In this document: piece by piece, positions 1 to 9,068 of the stretch | Layout of the letters: each line of letters starts with the position of its first letter | Numbering within the stretch: the stretch's first letter is position 1 | Assembly (NCBI GenBank): GCA_021740905.1 | Contig: JAIOYV010000016.1 | Coordinates: 18,828-82,827 of the forward strand | Direction of reading: 5' to 3' | Origin: Bacteroidales bacterium | GTDB lineage: Bacteria; Bacteroidota; Bacteroidia; Bacteroidales; M50B96 | Length of the DNA stretch: 64,000 bases | Made by a program: the position numbers and the translations under genes | Notes under the pieces: generated by a model | Told to the model about the DNA's origin: nothing | What the model saw: only the letters and a program-made list of their open reading frames with translations | Database searches by the model: none

Positions 1-2
1 CA

Positions 3-773
3 TTCAACGGCACCGATGGTGACTCCCTTTTAAATGTACTTATTTCGGGGTATCCCACCCACGATGCCTCGGTGCTCGAATTCGATCTTGTCCCGGTGGG
101 CAACATTCTCGAATTTCAGTATGTATTTGCTTCGGAGGAATACCCCGAATATGCCGGGTCTGCATTTAATGATGTATTCGGATTTTTTATTAGTGGACAA
201 GACCCATTGGGCGGCAGCTATGCCAATCAGAACATTACCCTTATCCCCGGGACAAGTTCAGTGGTGAGCATCAATAATGTGAACGCCACTACCAATGCTA
301 CATATTACATCGACAACCAGGCAGTTTCACCCGGCACCATTGCTTTCGACGGCTTTACAACTGTTTTGCTCGCCCAACTTTCTGTCGTTGTAGGACAGAC
401 CTATCACCTGAAAATGGCGGTGGCCGATGTGGCCGATGGCATATTTGATTCGGCCATCTTCCTGAAAGCCCAAAGTATGAAAAGCTATAGTACGACAGGG
501 ATTGACGAATCCGCAGAGCAACTGTTTACAATTCCCAATCCTTTGAAAAGTGGAAATGAAATCAGTTTTAATTTTGAAAAAAGTGGAACCTTGACCATTC
601 AATTATTCGATTACAGCGGAAGGGAAATAAGCACGACCAGCCGGAAAATTGATTCCCCCGGAACGTATAGCATCAATGCCAACGATGTATTTGGGAACTC
701 GCCCATTGGCCTCTACTTTTTGAGCACCACCTTCTATGAAAAACGACAGACCGTAAAGTTGTTTTGGGAGTAA
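3..773 (+). CDS. Choice-of-anchor L domain protein with T9SS type A sorting domain (5' end outside window)
   Basis: Frame 3 is open from the window edge (FNGTDGDSLLNVLISGYPTHDASVLEFDLVPVGNILEFQYVFASEEYPEYAGSAFNDVFGFFISG), typical of anchor-L domains; C-terminus resembles a T9SS CTD (NPLKSGNEISFNFEKSGTLTIQLFDYSGREI). Confidence 0.85.
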   Translation, partial: FNGTDGDSLLNVLISGYPTHDASVLEFDLVPVGNILEFQYVFASEEYPEYAGSAFNDVFGFFISGQDPLGGSYANQNITLIPGTSSVVSINNVNATTNATYYIDNQAVSPGTIAFDGFTTVLLAQLSVVVGQTYHLKMAVADVADGIFDSAIFLKAQSMKSYSTTGIDESAEQLFTIPNPLKSGNEISFNFEKSGTLTIQLFDYSGREISTTSRKIDSPGTYSINANDVFGNSPIGLYFLSTTFYEKRQTVKLFWE

Positions 774-900
774 TACCAAATTCATTTAGAAATGCGCTGA
801 ATGACATTTCTAAATAGAATTTGTAAATGCCGATACTGAATTGATGTGGCTTTAGAAGAGAAACAAACTAAAGGCGCATTTCAAATAGTAATCGGTATAA
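771..900. repeat. Candidate MITE-like element with imperfect ~29-bp terminal inverted repeats
   Basis: TAATACCAAATTCATTTAGAAATGCGC at the left and the inverse of TTATACCGATTACTATTTGAAATGCGCC at the right; strong internal hairpin AAATTCATTTAGAAATG/CATTTCTAAATAGAATTT (778-822). Confidence 0.5.
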
Positions 901-998
901 GCACCCAGTTCGTGAAAACCTGTTTCTACGCTTTAGAGAAACGCTAGATACGAAAGATCCCGAAATGATCGGGACAGGCTCTGTCATCGTCCTCAGAC

Positions 999-1087
999 CT
1001 GTCATCGTCCGAAGGACATGACAGCGTCGAAGTTAAAAGCCTGGCATCCCAGCCGCAAACGCTGACAGATCCTTCGGACGCTGTCAG
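999..1087. repeat. Paired REP-like hairpins sharing the core CGTCCGAAGGA in inverted orientation
   Basis: CTGTCATCGTCCGAAGGACATGACAG (999-1024) and CTGACAGATCCTTCGGACGCTGTCAG (1062-1087). Confidence 0.65.
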
Positions 1088-1117
1088 GTTTTTCTGCTTC
1101 CCCTGCAATTCAAACCT

Positions 1118-4100
1118 TTATCGCATCTTCACCACCCTTATGGTTTCTATTTCCTTGCCTGATATGGATTGAACAAAATAAATCCCCGGCCTCAACCCTT
1201 TTGCGTTCCAATGGATGGACTGTCCTGAATTCGATTTAAAAGTCTCGATCAGGATTCCATGTACATCGAAAATATTAATTTCGACAGGCTCATTTCCCTT
1301 TCCTTCAAGGCCAATTACACAGTTTGTGTTGAATGGGTTTGGATAGGCATACAACCCGGTGTTTTGCGTGAGAGCAATTTCATCCACCGAAACAAACAGC
1401 GATTGGATTACGGGCAGGGTCACATAATCGATCCAGGCGGCATCAAGGGCTGTGTTCACCGAATAATCCTTCTGATAGCTCCAGCGGAGAATGTGTGGAC
1501 CTGGGTTTAACATGTAGGCTTCGTGGCCCCAGTCGTGGTTGCCGGCCCATTCGTCCATTAAGTTTCCATCGACATAAAAGCGGAGAAAGTCGTAGGTTGG
1601 TTCCGACGATACCTTTTTATAAAAGCCCAGTTCTCCCTGGTCGGCCACATCGATTTCATAAATCAAGTCCGATTCTTCGAGGTGGGTGATGAAACCCGAA
1701 CGGGCCGAATAAAGCCCCTCGTAAACCACCGTGTCGTCGGCCATCCAAAAGGCATCGCCAGCATTCAACCAACCAAAAGGCTGGAGGCTGCCCGATTCAA
1801 AATCGTCGCCGAGAAACTGGAGAGGAAGGAATTCCACATCGCTTGACGAGTAGGTATAATCGGCCAAAAACGCAACCTGCAAATTGGTCACCACACTAGC
1901 CAGGCTCGACACATATACGGGGAAGGTAACCGAATCGACCTGGCCCGCATTAAGCAGGGCGAACGAGGCAAGAGGGTTCATGATCATGAAATAGGGATCG
2001 CTGCTCGAAAACGTAAGCCCCAGATTGGAGGCTTTTGCACCGCCCAGATTTTCGATGTAAACCCTGAGATTGGCCGACACACCCGGTTCGAGATAGCCGT
2101 TGGCACCGCCCACTTTCACTTTCTTTATTTTGATATCGGGGGCATACATCGGCAGGTCGAAATTCCCGACAAAAGTATCTGTGGCAGAAAAGATAAGGCT
2201 TTCGAATTCCACCTCCACATTATTGCCAATGTGGGCAAGCAACTGAAACGCTATTGGAAAAACCAAGTGGACAGTATCGTGGGCAGCTATCGTACCCAAC
2301 CATTCGGTGCTGTCGGAAAACTGGATTTGGGGCACAAGACAATTTATAGCCAGGTGGACATCCGTAAAAATTTCATTCGTAATATTATGAACATCGAAAC
2401 TAAGCTGGGTCTGTTCTCCTGCCTCGATCAGTTCATCGCCGTTTGAGATTACCTGGATGTTTTCGATCAGCAAACTATTTACCCCGTGGGTGGAATAAAT
2501 CAATTCCTTTTTGCTCACCAGGTTGGCGGCATCGATCACTTTTATCCGCACCGGAACGGGAGCCTGCAAGCCTTCGGGCGTTCCTTTTATCAGGCCATCG
2601 GAAGTACACAACAGACCTTCGGGCACGGTAGTAGGCAAAAAAGAATAATGGCAGCCGGGAGTAATACTGGTGGAATCGTTTAGGCCGGGATACTGGATCT
2701 GGTTTGGGTTTCCCTGGTTTATAAAACTTTCCCACGGTGCGCCTGCCGGGATGTTTAAGGTTCCGTAAAAAAACTCGACCTTCCCTGAAGGAAACAATTT
2801 CAACCCAAAATCGGCAGTATCGGCAGCAGTAAAATTGTTGAAATAAGCCTTCCACCTAAACTGGGCGTAGCTTGAATTTCCTTCGTACCAGATGCCATGC
2901 CCCTGCGCCAGGGTGTATTTAAAATCGGCATAAAAAGGCGCAATCTTGCCAATATATTGATTGAACAATTCGGAGCTGACGAGATAGGGCCAGGAAAGTT
3001 GATCTTCTTCAAAAAAGATATACCCATCGGTGTGGATAATAATTTCGCTGTATTCCTTTCCTCCAAAGGGAAAAGAAAAACTGAGAGGTACAACGGCTGT
3101 CCCATCGTCGTTGTTGCTTGTTACAATGGCTTGTTGGTTTATGGCGGGATAGGCCTGGGCTGAATATTGCTCGGCGAAATCTTTGTCGAACTGAAAAAAA
3201 TATGGCGAAACCCCACCTGTTGCAAGGACTTGTTCGGAATAAGCCTGCCCTAATGTGGCAAGAGGAAGACTGTCGCCGGTAATTTCGGGGAAGGTAAATA
3301 CCGGGTTGCTAGTCATCGAAAAAGTACTAAGGCCATTTTCAGTCAAAGCGATTGGGGCATAGCCCGAATTTGTTTCTGTGCCCCCGTTGGAGTAATCAAT
3401 CATCGAAAACGAAAGCAATTGACCTGTGCCCAAATTGGTCGGGTCGTCTTCATCGATCAACAGAAAAAACCTGGCAGGGCTGCCACTTTGATGGTAATTC
3501 AACAAGTCTGAAACGTCGAGGCCAAACTCCAGGGTTTTATGCTCTTCAAGGGTTCCGCCCTGCATGTAATAATCGCCGCCCTGATAATTAAATGCTGAAA
3601 ACTCTTTGGAATATTGTGGGTAGGTGAGGCTGGTATCCGTAGAAATACCTGCCGTTACCTTTATTTTGCTGCGGCATGAGTGCTTCATGCTAACTTTCAT
3701 TGTAAGGCGTGGGTCAACTGCTTTTCGGGTTTTCAATACATAGCCGGTCTGGTTCCAAATCCCACCCTGCTCGTTGGGGAAAGCAAGCACCCGGTACATC
3801 ATCCAGGCAAAGCCATTGTCGCCCCAGCTTGGGCCGCCTCCATAATTATTTGCAAAGCGAAAGGCCCCTTTTTCCCAATCTTTCAGATTTACAACCCCAT
3901 CGGCATTGATGTCGATATCGTTGGTGTATTGGCCATCGCCATTGTAGTCGTAGCGGATGGAGTCGTTGTAGCCCATAATGGTCATGGCATGGTTTGAATA
4001 ATTGGCCCACTGCACCACACAAGGTTTTCCAGCTTCAGGCGTACCGGCAGCCAATGAAACTGTGGAAGGCACGTTGGCATAGAAATTCGCTACTCCCCCA

Positions 4101-4726
4101 TCGCCAGCCCCTTCGAGGTGGTCGTTCAGCCAATGCTTAAGGGTGATAATGCCTTCTTCCGAACCAAGATAAATAGAATATACCCCTTCGATCCGGTTTT
4201 GCATGGCATTGTAATAATAGGCATAGCCATCGACCCAAATCCGGGCCATGCCTGCGGGGATATACATGCCCCCATACGTAGTTACATCGGGAGTACCAAA
4301 ACCCCGGATAACTTCCCACGAATCGAAAAAACTGACCCCATGGTTGTAACCGGAGTTGGCAAAGTTCCAGGCAAAATGAGTGGGGTATTGATTGGCAGGC
4401 AAACTGCCATTGGCGTTGCGCTCGTAATTTATTTCGTAGGTAAAACCCTGTCCAATACCGCTTGCCTGGCCACATTCCAATTGTGCCTGGTTAAAGACAG
4501 GCCGCCAATAAAGCAAGTCCGAATTATCCAGTACCGCCGGCAGCGTATCGAAAAAGTTAGTGGTGTACAATTTCGGCAACTTCAGGTCAGGAAGCATCGA
4601 GGCTTTCATCGAATCGGCCGAAGTTAGTTTTAGGGCTTGGTTCTCGAGGCTTTGAATTTCGTTTTGCGCAATGAGCAAAGCCATCGGAATTAGAACCAAT
4701 AGAATAAGGGTAAATATCTTTCGCAT
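1118..4726 (-). CDS. Secreted papain-like (C1) cysteine peptidase with T9SS type A sorting domain
   Basis: Signal peptide MRKIFTLILLVLIPMALLIAQ gives a start at 4726 (ORF track starts further upstream at 5113). Peptidase signatures: NQAQLECGQASG (Cys), YSNHAMTIMGYND (His), FRFANNYGGGPSWGDNGFAWM (Asn). C-terminal ...YPNPFNTNCVIGLEGKGNEPVEINIFDVHGILIETF... sorting domain. Confidence 0.85.
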   Translation of the reverse strand: MRKIFTLILLVLIPMALLIAQNEIQSLENQALKLTSADSMKASMLPDLKLPKLYTTNFFDTLPAVLDNSDLLYWRPVFNQAQLECGQASGIGQGFTYEINYERNANGSLPANQYPTHFAWNFANSGYNHGVSFFDSWEVIRGFGTPDVTTYGGMYIPAGMARIWVDGYAYYYNAMQNRIEGVYSIYLGSEEGIITLKHWLNDHLEGAGDGGVANFYANVPSTVSLAAGTPEAGKPCVVQWANYSNHAMTIMGYNDSIRYDYNGDGQYTNDIDINADGVVNLKDWEKGAFRFANNYGGGPSWGDNGFAWMMYRVLAFPNEQGGIWNQTGYVLKTRKAVDPRLTMKVSMKHSCRSKIKVTAGISTDTSLTYPQYSKEFSAFNYQGGDYYMQGGTLEEHKTLEFGLDVSDLLNYHQSGSPARFFLLIDEDDPTNLGTGQLLSFSMIDYSNGGTETNSGYAPIALTENGLSTFSMTSNPVFTFPEITGDSLPLATLGQAYSEQVLATGGVSPYFFQFDKDFAEQYSAQAYPAINQQAIVTSNNDDGTAVVPLSFSFPFGGKEYSEIIIHTDGYIFFEEDQLSWPYLVSSELFNQYIGKIAPFYADFKYTLAQGHGIWYEGNSSYAQFRWKAYFNNFTAADTADFGLKLFPSGKVEFFYGTLNIPAGAPWESFINQGNPNQIQYPGLNDSTSITPGCHYSFLPTTVPEGLLCTSDGLIKGTPEGLQAPVPVRIKVIDAANLVSKKELIYSTHGVNSLLIENIQVISNGDELIEAGEQTQLSFDVHNITNEIFTDVHLAINCLVPQIQFSDSTEWLGTIAAHDTVHLVFPIAFQLLAHIGNNVEVEFESLIFSATDTFVGNFDLPMYAPDIKIKKVKVGGANGYLEPGVSANLRVYIENLGGAKASNLGLTFSSSDPYFMIMNPLASFALLNAGQVDSVTFPVYVSSLASVVTNLQVAFLADYTYSSSDVEFLPLQFLGDDFESGSLQPFGWLNAGDAFWMADDTVVYEGLYSARSGFITHLEESDLIYEIDVADQGELGFYKKVSSEPTYDFLRFYVDGNLMDEWAGNHDWGHEAYMLNPGPHILRWSYQKDYSVNTALDAAWIDYVTLPVIQSLFVSVDEIALTQNTGLYAYPNPFNTNCVIGLEGKGNEPVEINIFDVHGILIETFKSNSGQSIHWNAKGLRPGIYFVQSISGKEIETIRVVKMR

Positions 4727-4851
4727 AATCCAAATTTTTAAGGGGTTTAAGATAGTAAAAAAGTGGATTGGGTGAGTAAGGTGTGTGAGGTAAGAAGGAA
4801 GGAATAGTTGAGTAGAATTTAATGGGAGAAATTGTTTCGATCTTTGGTTAA

Positions 4852-4941
4852 TGAGACGCAAGGCTTGCGTCTCTACAATCCGGATAAGAAATAGTGTAGG
4901 TTCATTTAGCACTTTGGTAGAGACGCAAGGCTTGCGTCTCA
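4852..4941. repeat. Inverted pair of 25-bp REP-like palindromes
   Basis: TGAGACGCAAGGCTTGCGTCTCTAC (4852-4876) and its exact reverse complement GTAGAGACGCAAGGCTTGCGTCTCA (4917-4941). Each contains the palindrome GAGACGCAAG-G-CTTGCGTCTC. Confidence 0.85.
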
Positions 4942-4965
4942 GTGATGATGGGATTTGGTGGCAAA

Positions 4966-5002
4966 AAAAAAGCTTACCTCTGCATAAGAGACAAGCTTTT
5001 TT
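4966..5002 (-). terminator. Putative intrinsic (possibly bidirectional) terminator downstream of the LruC gene
   Basis: AAAAAAGCTT...AAGCTTTTTT stem-loop just after the stop at 5023 (minus strand). Confidence 0.5.
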
Positions 5003-5022
5003 ATAGATCGTAAAATTACAAT

Positions 5023-6888
5023 TTATGGCTGGACAAAAATATTTGATGTGCTTCTGTAACCCGTTTGGTTTTGATACCAATTGGGATATGAAACCCCATT
5101 TGTGCCGGCCCATTCATTAAATTTTAAATGTGCATTGTTGATGGCAGCTTTCTCTATGGGATAATTAAAGGTTTCATAAATATTGATTGCCCATGGCAGA
5201 TTGCTGTTTGTTTTGTAATAGCGGTTAATAGACGGGTTGCTATCATCTGCTCCGGTTCCGAACAACTGTGAATCGGCCTTGTCGGTTGGTGCATAATTGG
5301 GCAAATGGACTTCAATGCCTCGATTTAAATTCACCATTAAGAAGGGATTGAATTCGGAGATGTTCAAATCGTTCAATGTATAACTGCCAGTATTGAAAAG
5401 AATGGTCAAACGCAATGTGTCAGGTGTAACATAAGGTGCCGTTTGTACCGTATTTACACCAATGCCGCCACCAGGATGAGGCATTTCACTAAAGGCATTG
5501 TCGAAAACAATGAAAGTGGGTTTGGTCTGTCCTGCTTCAAGTCCATTGCTTGCCAGGGTTACATAGTTTTCAGACAGGCTATATCCACTGACACTTAAAT
5601 CGGACTGATTGATCGAGGCATCGAACTGAAAGCCAAAACCATTGGAATAGGTAGCCCCAAATGCCTTCAAAATAAAAGTGGCTTCCACTTTACTTACAAT
5701 ATTGGATTGATTGGATGTGATTTCAAATTGATAATCGACTACCAGGTCGTTGAAATCGTAATCGCCTTGTGCAGGCCACATATCTTCAAATGCAAGAGTG
5801 CCATACCCTCCGGCAGGGAAGTAGTTTACAATATCAGTCGATCCGGTTACATCAACAGTAACAGTGGCCACATCGCAATCGGTTTGGGCCGAAACCATGC
5901 AAATTTGATAGATAATGTAATACGTGCCAATGGGCGTTCCGGCTGCCACAGTGACTTCTCCTGTATTTAAATTCAACACAACACCCGGATTGGAAGCCGC
6001 TGTCACCAGCGAAATGTCAACGGTGCTGAGGCTAACGCTATTCCCATTGTAACTGTCGTTGGTAAGCACGTTTGCCACAGCAATGCCTCCTACTGCCCCA
6101 TCAACCGGTACACCTACATCATCGACTGCCAAAGGAAGAGGGTTTTGTACCGTCACGGGGTTTGTAAAAATACCGCCCGGCGCTCCAAATTGCACCGAAT
6201 AATAACGTGATGAGTTTTGCGCTGTTTGACCTAAAGCAAATGTGATTATGTTGTTTGGTGTAGAAAAATTGGCTATAAATGAAGCCGTATTGTCAAAAGT
6301 CACTCCGTTCAAGCTGTTACTTATGCCAAGGAATTTGGTACGCCCACTTACTTGGTTGGTCGAAATGGTGAGTCCACAATTGCTATTTACCTGATAGCTG
6401 GCATATCCGCCTACTTCAACATATTCCCTGTTCGAGCTTCCATTGCCGTCGATGTCGATCCCTGTCATGTAATAATCGTAGAGAAAAACAGACTCGTCAT
6501 CGGCTGCATCGAAAAACTCCAATTGATAAACAATAAAACCACCACCCCAATTGGATCCGATTCGAGGTTGAAAGCGATTGATCTCGCCAGTTTGGCTATC
6601 ATCATCAAACATATCGATAAAGGCATTGTTTATATCCTCAATGGTAAGCAAGGCATAAACAGTGACCCCGCTTACAGTTACCACATTAGAGTACTTATGA
6701 ATAGCGCCTTCACTTTCGCCACCGTTGTTCCCTGGGTCATAAATCACTGTTCGGTTAGATTCTTTAAACGACATGGCGTTATTCTGGAGAGCCAAAATAA
6801 AGGATTGCGCGATGATCGATCCACTCAATCCAATCCATAACAAGCCCATCACAGCTATTTTCAATCTGATTGTATTTCCTATTTTCAT
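5023..6888 (-). CDS. LruC domain-containing secreted protein
   Basis: Signal peptide MKIGNTIRLKIAVMGLLWIGLSGSIIAQ; LruC signature FEDMWPAQGDYDFNDLVVDYQFEITSNQSNIVSKVEATFILKAFGATYSNGFGFQFD. Confidence 0.85.
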   Translation of the reverse strand: MKIGNTIRLKIAVMGLLWIGLSGSIIAQSFILALQNNAMSFKESNRTVIYDPGNNGGESEGAIHKYSNVVTVSGVTVYALLTIEDINNAFIDMFDDDSQTGEINRFQPRIGSNWGGGFIVYQLEFFDAADDESVFLYDYYMTGIDIDGNGSSNREYVEVGGYASYQVNSNCGLTISTNQVSGRTKFLGISNSLNGVTFDNTASFIANFSTPNNIITFALGQTAQNSSRYYSVQFGAPGGIFTNPVTVQNPLPLAVDDVGVPVDGAVGGIAVANVLTNDSYNGNSVSLSTVDISLVTAASNPGVVLNLNTGEVTVAAGTPIGTYYIIYQICMVSAQTDCDVATVTVDVTGSTDIVNYFPAGGYGTLAFEDMWPAQGDYDFNDLVVDYQFEITSNQSNIVSKVEATFILKAFGATYSNGFGFQFDASINQSDLSVSGYSLSENYVTLASNGLEAGQTKPTFIVFDNAFSEMPHPGGGIGVNTVQTAPYVTPDTLRLTILFNTGSYTLNDLNISEFNPFLMVNLNRGIEVHLPNYAPTDKADSQLFGTGADDSNPSINRYYKTNSNLPWAINIYETFNYPIEKAAINNAHLKFNEWAGTNGVSYPNWYQNQTGYRSTSNIFVQP

Positions 6889-6931
6889 ATTTTTCTATTT
6901 TTGAATGTTTAACGACGTATTGGGTTCAAGG

Positions 6932-7297
6932 TTATTTAAAGTTCCATGTTATGACATCAGAGGTGATTTCAATATTGGCTGTTTTGCCCTTAAACCGCAA
7001 TACTAGAAATTTTTCGTGGGTAGGAATTGTTACTTGCATTTCATATTGTTGCTTTTTCTGCAGGTATGCTTTCTGATATACAACCCCATCCGTTGACATA
7101 ACTTCAACCAGGCCATTGGTGTAGCCTGTCATAACTACCTCTATGTTTCTATAGGTTTCGAAATTGAAGTCGGGAGAAACCACAATTTGCCCCAAGGTAT
7201 TGGTTGGCTCCTGATTTATCGGCTCCATTTCTTTTATACAGCTACTTAGCCCGGCTACGATAGCTGCTGACAAAATGATAAATTTGAGTGTTTTCAT
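6932..7297 (-). CDS. Small lipoprotein, probably co-transcribed with the LruC protein
   Basis: Lipoprotein signal MKTLKFIILSAAIVAGLSSCIKE; 44 bp upstream of the LruC ORF on the same strand. Confidence 0.7.
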   Translation of the reverse strand: MKTLKFIILSAAIVAGLSSCIKEMEPINQEPTNTLGQIVVSPDFNFETYRNIEVVMTGYTNGLVEVMSTDGVVYQKAYLQKKQQYEMQVTIPTHEKFLVLRFKGKTANIEITSDVITWNFK

Positions 7298-7551
7298 AAA
7301 TACTTTGTTTTAGTTTATTTTCACATTTAAAACAAATTTAACGAAAGCTGAACTTTTAAGTTTCAGGCATTTGATGAATGGGCAAATATTCCTGACGAAA
7401 CGATATAAGAGAAAGAATTGCGGATATAAAATAATCAGGTGACTGTTCTCATTCATCATTAGAAATAAAACACACTTTGCCATGTATCTTGGATTCCCTA
7501 ATATTGTAAAATATAAAGAGGGTACTATTTTTAAACTAACTCAGTAGAACG

Positions 7552-8199
7552 ATGACCCAATACGAGAGGATTTTTGAGAACAACAAAAAATGGGTAGCTG
7601 AAAAAAAGGCCACCGATAAAGATTTCTTCGATAAGCTTTCACACGGCCAAGACCCCGATTTTCTATACATCGGATGCAGCGACAGCCGGGTTACTGCCGA
7701 AGAAATAATGGGGGCACAACCGGGCGATGTTTTCGTGTACCGCAACATTGGCAATATCATCAGCAATACCGACTTTAGCTCGATGAGCGTAATTGATTAT
7801 GCCGTGGCTCATTTACATGTAAAGCACATTGTTGTTTGCGGACACTATGATTGCGGTGGTGTAAAAGCGGCTATGCAATCGCAGGATTATGGAATTTTAA
7901 ATCCATGGCTACGAAACATCCGGGATGTCTATCGCCTGCACAAGGAGGAGTTGAATGAGATTTACGATGAAGACGAAAGATCGCATCGCCTGGTTGAATT
8001 AAATGTTGAGGAACAATGCATTAATGTGATAAAAACCGCAGTGGTCCAGAAAACCTATCTCCAGCACGGCTACCCTACTGTGCATGGATGGATTTTTGAT
8101 GTCCATTCGGGCCATCTCATCGATCTCAAAATCAACTTTGAGGAAACGCTACGGGATATAATGGAAATCTACCATTTAGGAACCTGGGGTTCGGAATGA
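7552..8199 (+). CDS. can: Beta-class carbonic anhydrase
   Basis: IGCSDSRVTAEEIMGAQPGDVFVYRNIGN and HIVVCGHYDCGGVKAAM zinc-ligand motifs. Confidence 0.95.
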   Translation: MTQYERIFENNKKWVAEKKATDKDFFDKLSHGQDPDFLYIGCSDSRVTAEEIMGAQPGDVFVYRNIGNIISNTDFSSMSVIDYAVAHLHVKHIVVCGHYDCGGVKAAMQSQDYGILNPWLRNIRDVYRLHKEELNEIYDEDERSHRLVELNVEEQCINVIKTAVVQKTYLQHGYPTVHGWIFDVHSGHLIDLKINFEETLRDIMEIYHLGTWGSE

Positions 8200-8358
8200 T
8201 GAGAAATGATAGGATCAGACTTTTTAGGGAACATATTATCCTCCAAAATTATGTGTCAGACTCCTATGATTTATAACCTGGTTAATTCCTGGGGGGCTAT
8301 ATCAAAAGTACATCAAAATGCGTTGAAATAATATTCTATCAACGCGAAGGGCTTATCC

Positions 8359-8778
8359 ATGGTAAAATTTATGTCAATAGTTGCTTTATTTTGTTTATTC
8401 TTAGGTTCAGTTAATGCACAATATAGTACAACTTACAAATTGTTCTATTATTCTGATTGCAGCATTGCATCCATGTCCGAAAAACAAAAATTTTTACAAG
8501 AAACCAAACCCTTGGAAACTGTCCTGATAACTAAAATTCTTATTCGAGGATATTGCGATGATGTTGGAACTATGGGGCATAGCGATTCCCTATCAGAGAA
8601 AAGAGCTTTTCAGGTGGAACATTTTTTATTAAAGGAGGGCATTCCTTGCGATTCGGCCCCGGTCGTGAAAGGCATGGGGGAAATCCCACTAAATCCTTCT
8701 TCCAGTAAAAATATTGAAGAGCAACGTGCCAATAACAGGCGTGTTGAAATTGAGATTACCAAAACAGGAGAAAAATAG
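8359..8778 (+). CDS. OmpA family protein (small, signal peptide)
   Basis: GYCDDVGTMGHSDSLSEKRAFQVEHFLLKEGIPCDSAPVVKGMGEIPLNPSSSKNIEEQRANNRRVEIEI resembles an OmpA-like domain. Confidence 0.75.
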   Translation: MVKFMSIVALFCLFLGSVNAQYSTTYKLFYYSDCSIASMSEKQKFLQETKPLETVLITKILIRGYCDDVGTMGHSDSLSEKRAFQVEHFLLKEGIPCDSAPVVKGMGEIPLNPSSSKNIEEQRANNRRVEIEITKTGEK

Positions 8779-9068
8779 GGAGTGATTCTTTGTGATAGGA
8801 GATTTCATAATCCACACAATCGGAACTTCGAGTAAGCAAATGAGCATAAAATTGAAAAAACACTTTGGATAATTCACATCCCAATCTTGCAAATCAATTT
8901 ATATTTAGGTAATTAAGACCTTGTTTTGATAATTATAAGTTAAAAAAGTCTTAAAATCAGCGAACCTATTGTAGCAATAGGTTTTAGCCCATTTCTAATA
9001 GAATTAAACTACTATATTTGCCGCCTGAAAATTAAATTTTTTACAAATAACTAAAAGTAACAAAAGTA

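Noticed and set aside
4118-4627. Plus-strand ORF of 169 aa
   Set aside because: Antisense to the conserved peptidase coding region with no recognisable domain; shadow ORF. Same reasoning for 2475..2855, 48979..49539, 15736..16071, 10449..11015 and other antisense ORFs.
4852-4941. Possible CRISPR-type repeat
   Set aside because: Only two units, inverted rather than direct, and the units themselves are palindromic; no spacer array or cas genes.
4727-5113. N-terminal extension of the 1118..5113 ORF
   Set aside because: The extension overlaps the REP pair and terminator; a clean signal peptide starts at 4726.
8209-8267. Weak inverted repeat ATAGGATCAGAC...GTCAGACTCCTAT downstream of carbonic anhydrase
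   Set aside because: Several mismatches and no clear T-tract; could be a REP remnant but not supported enough to list.
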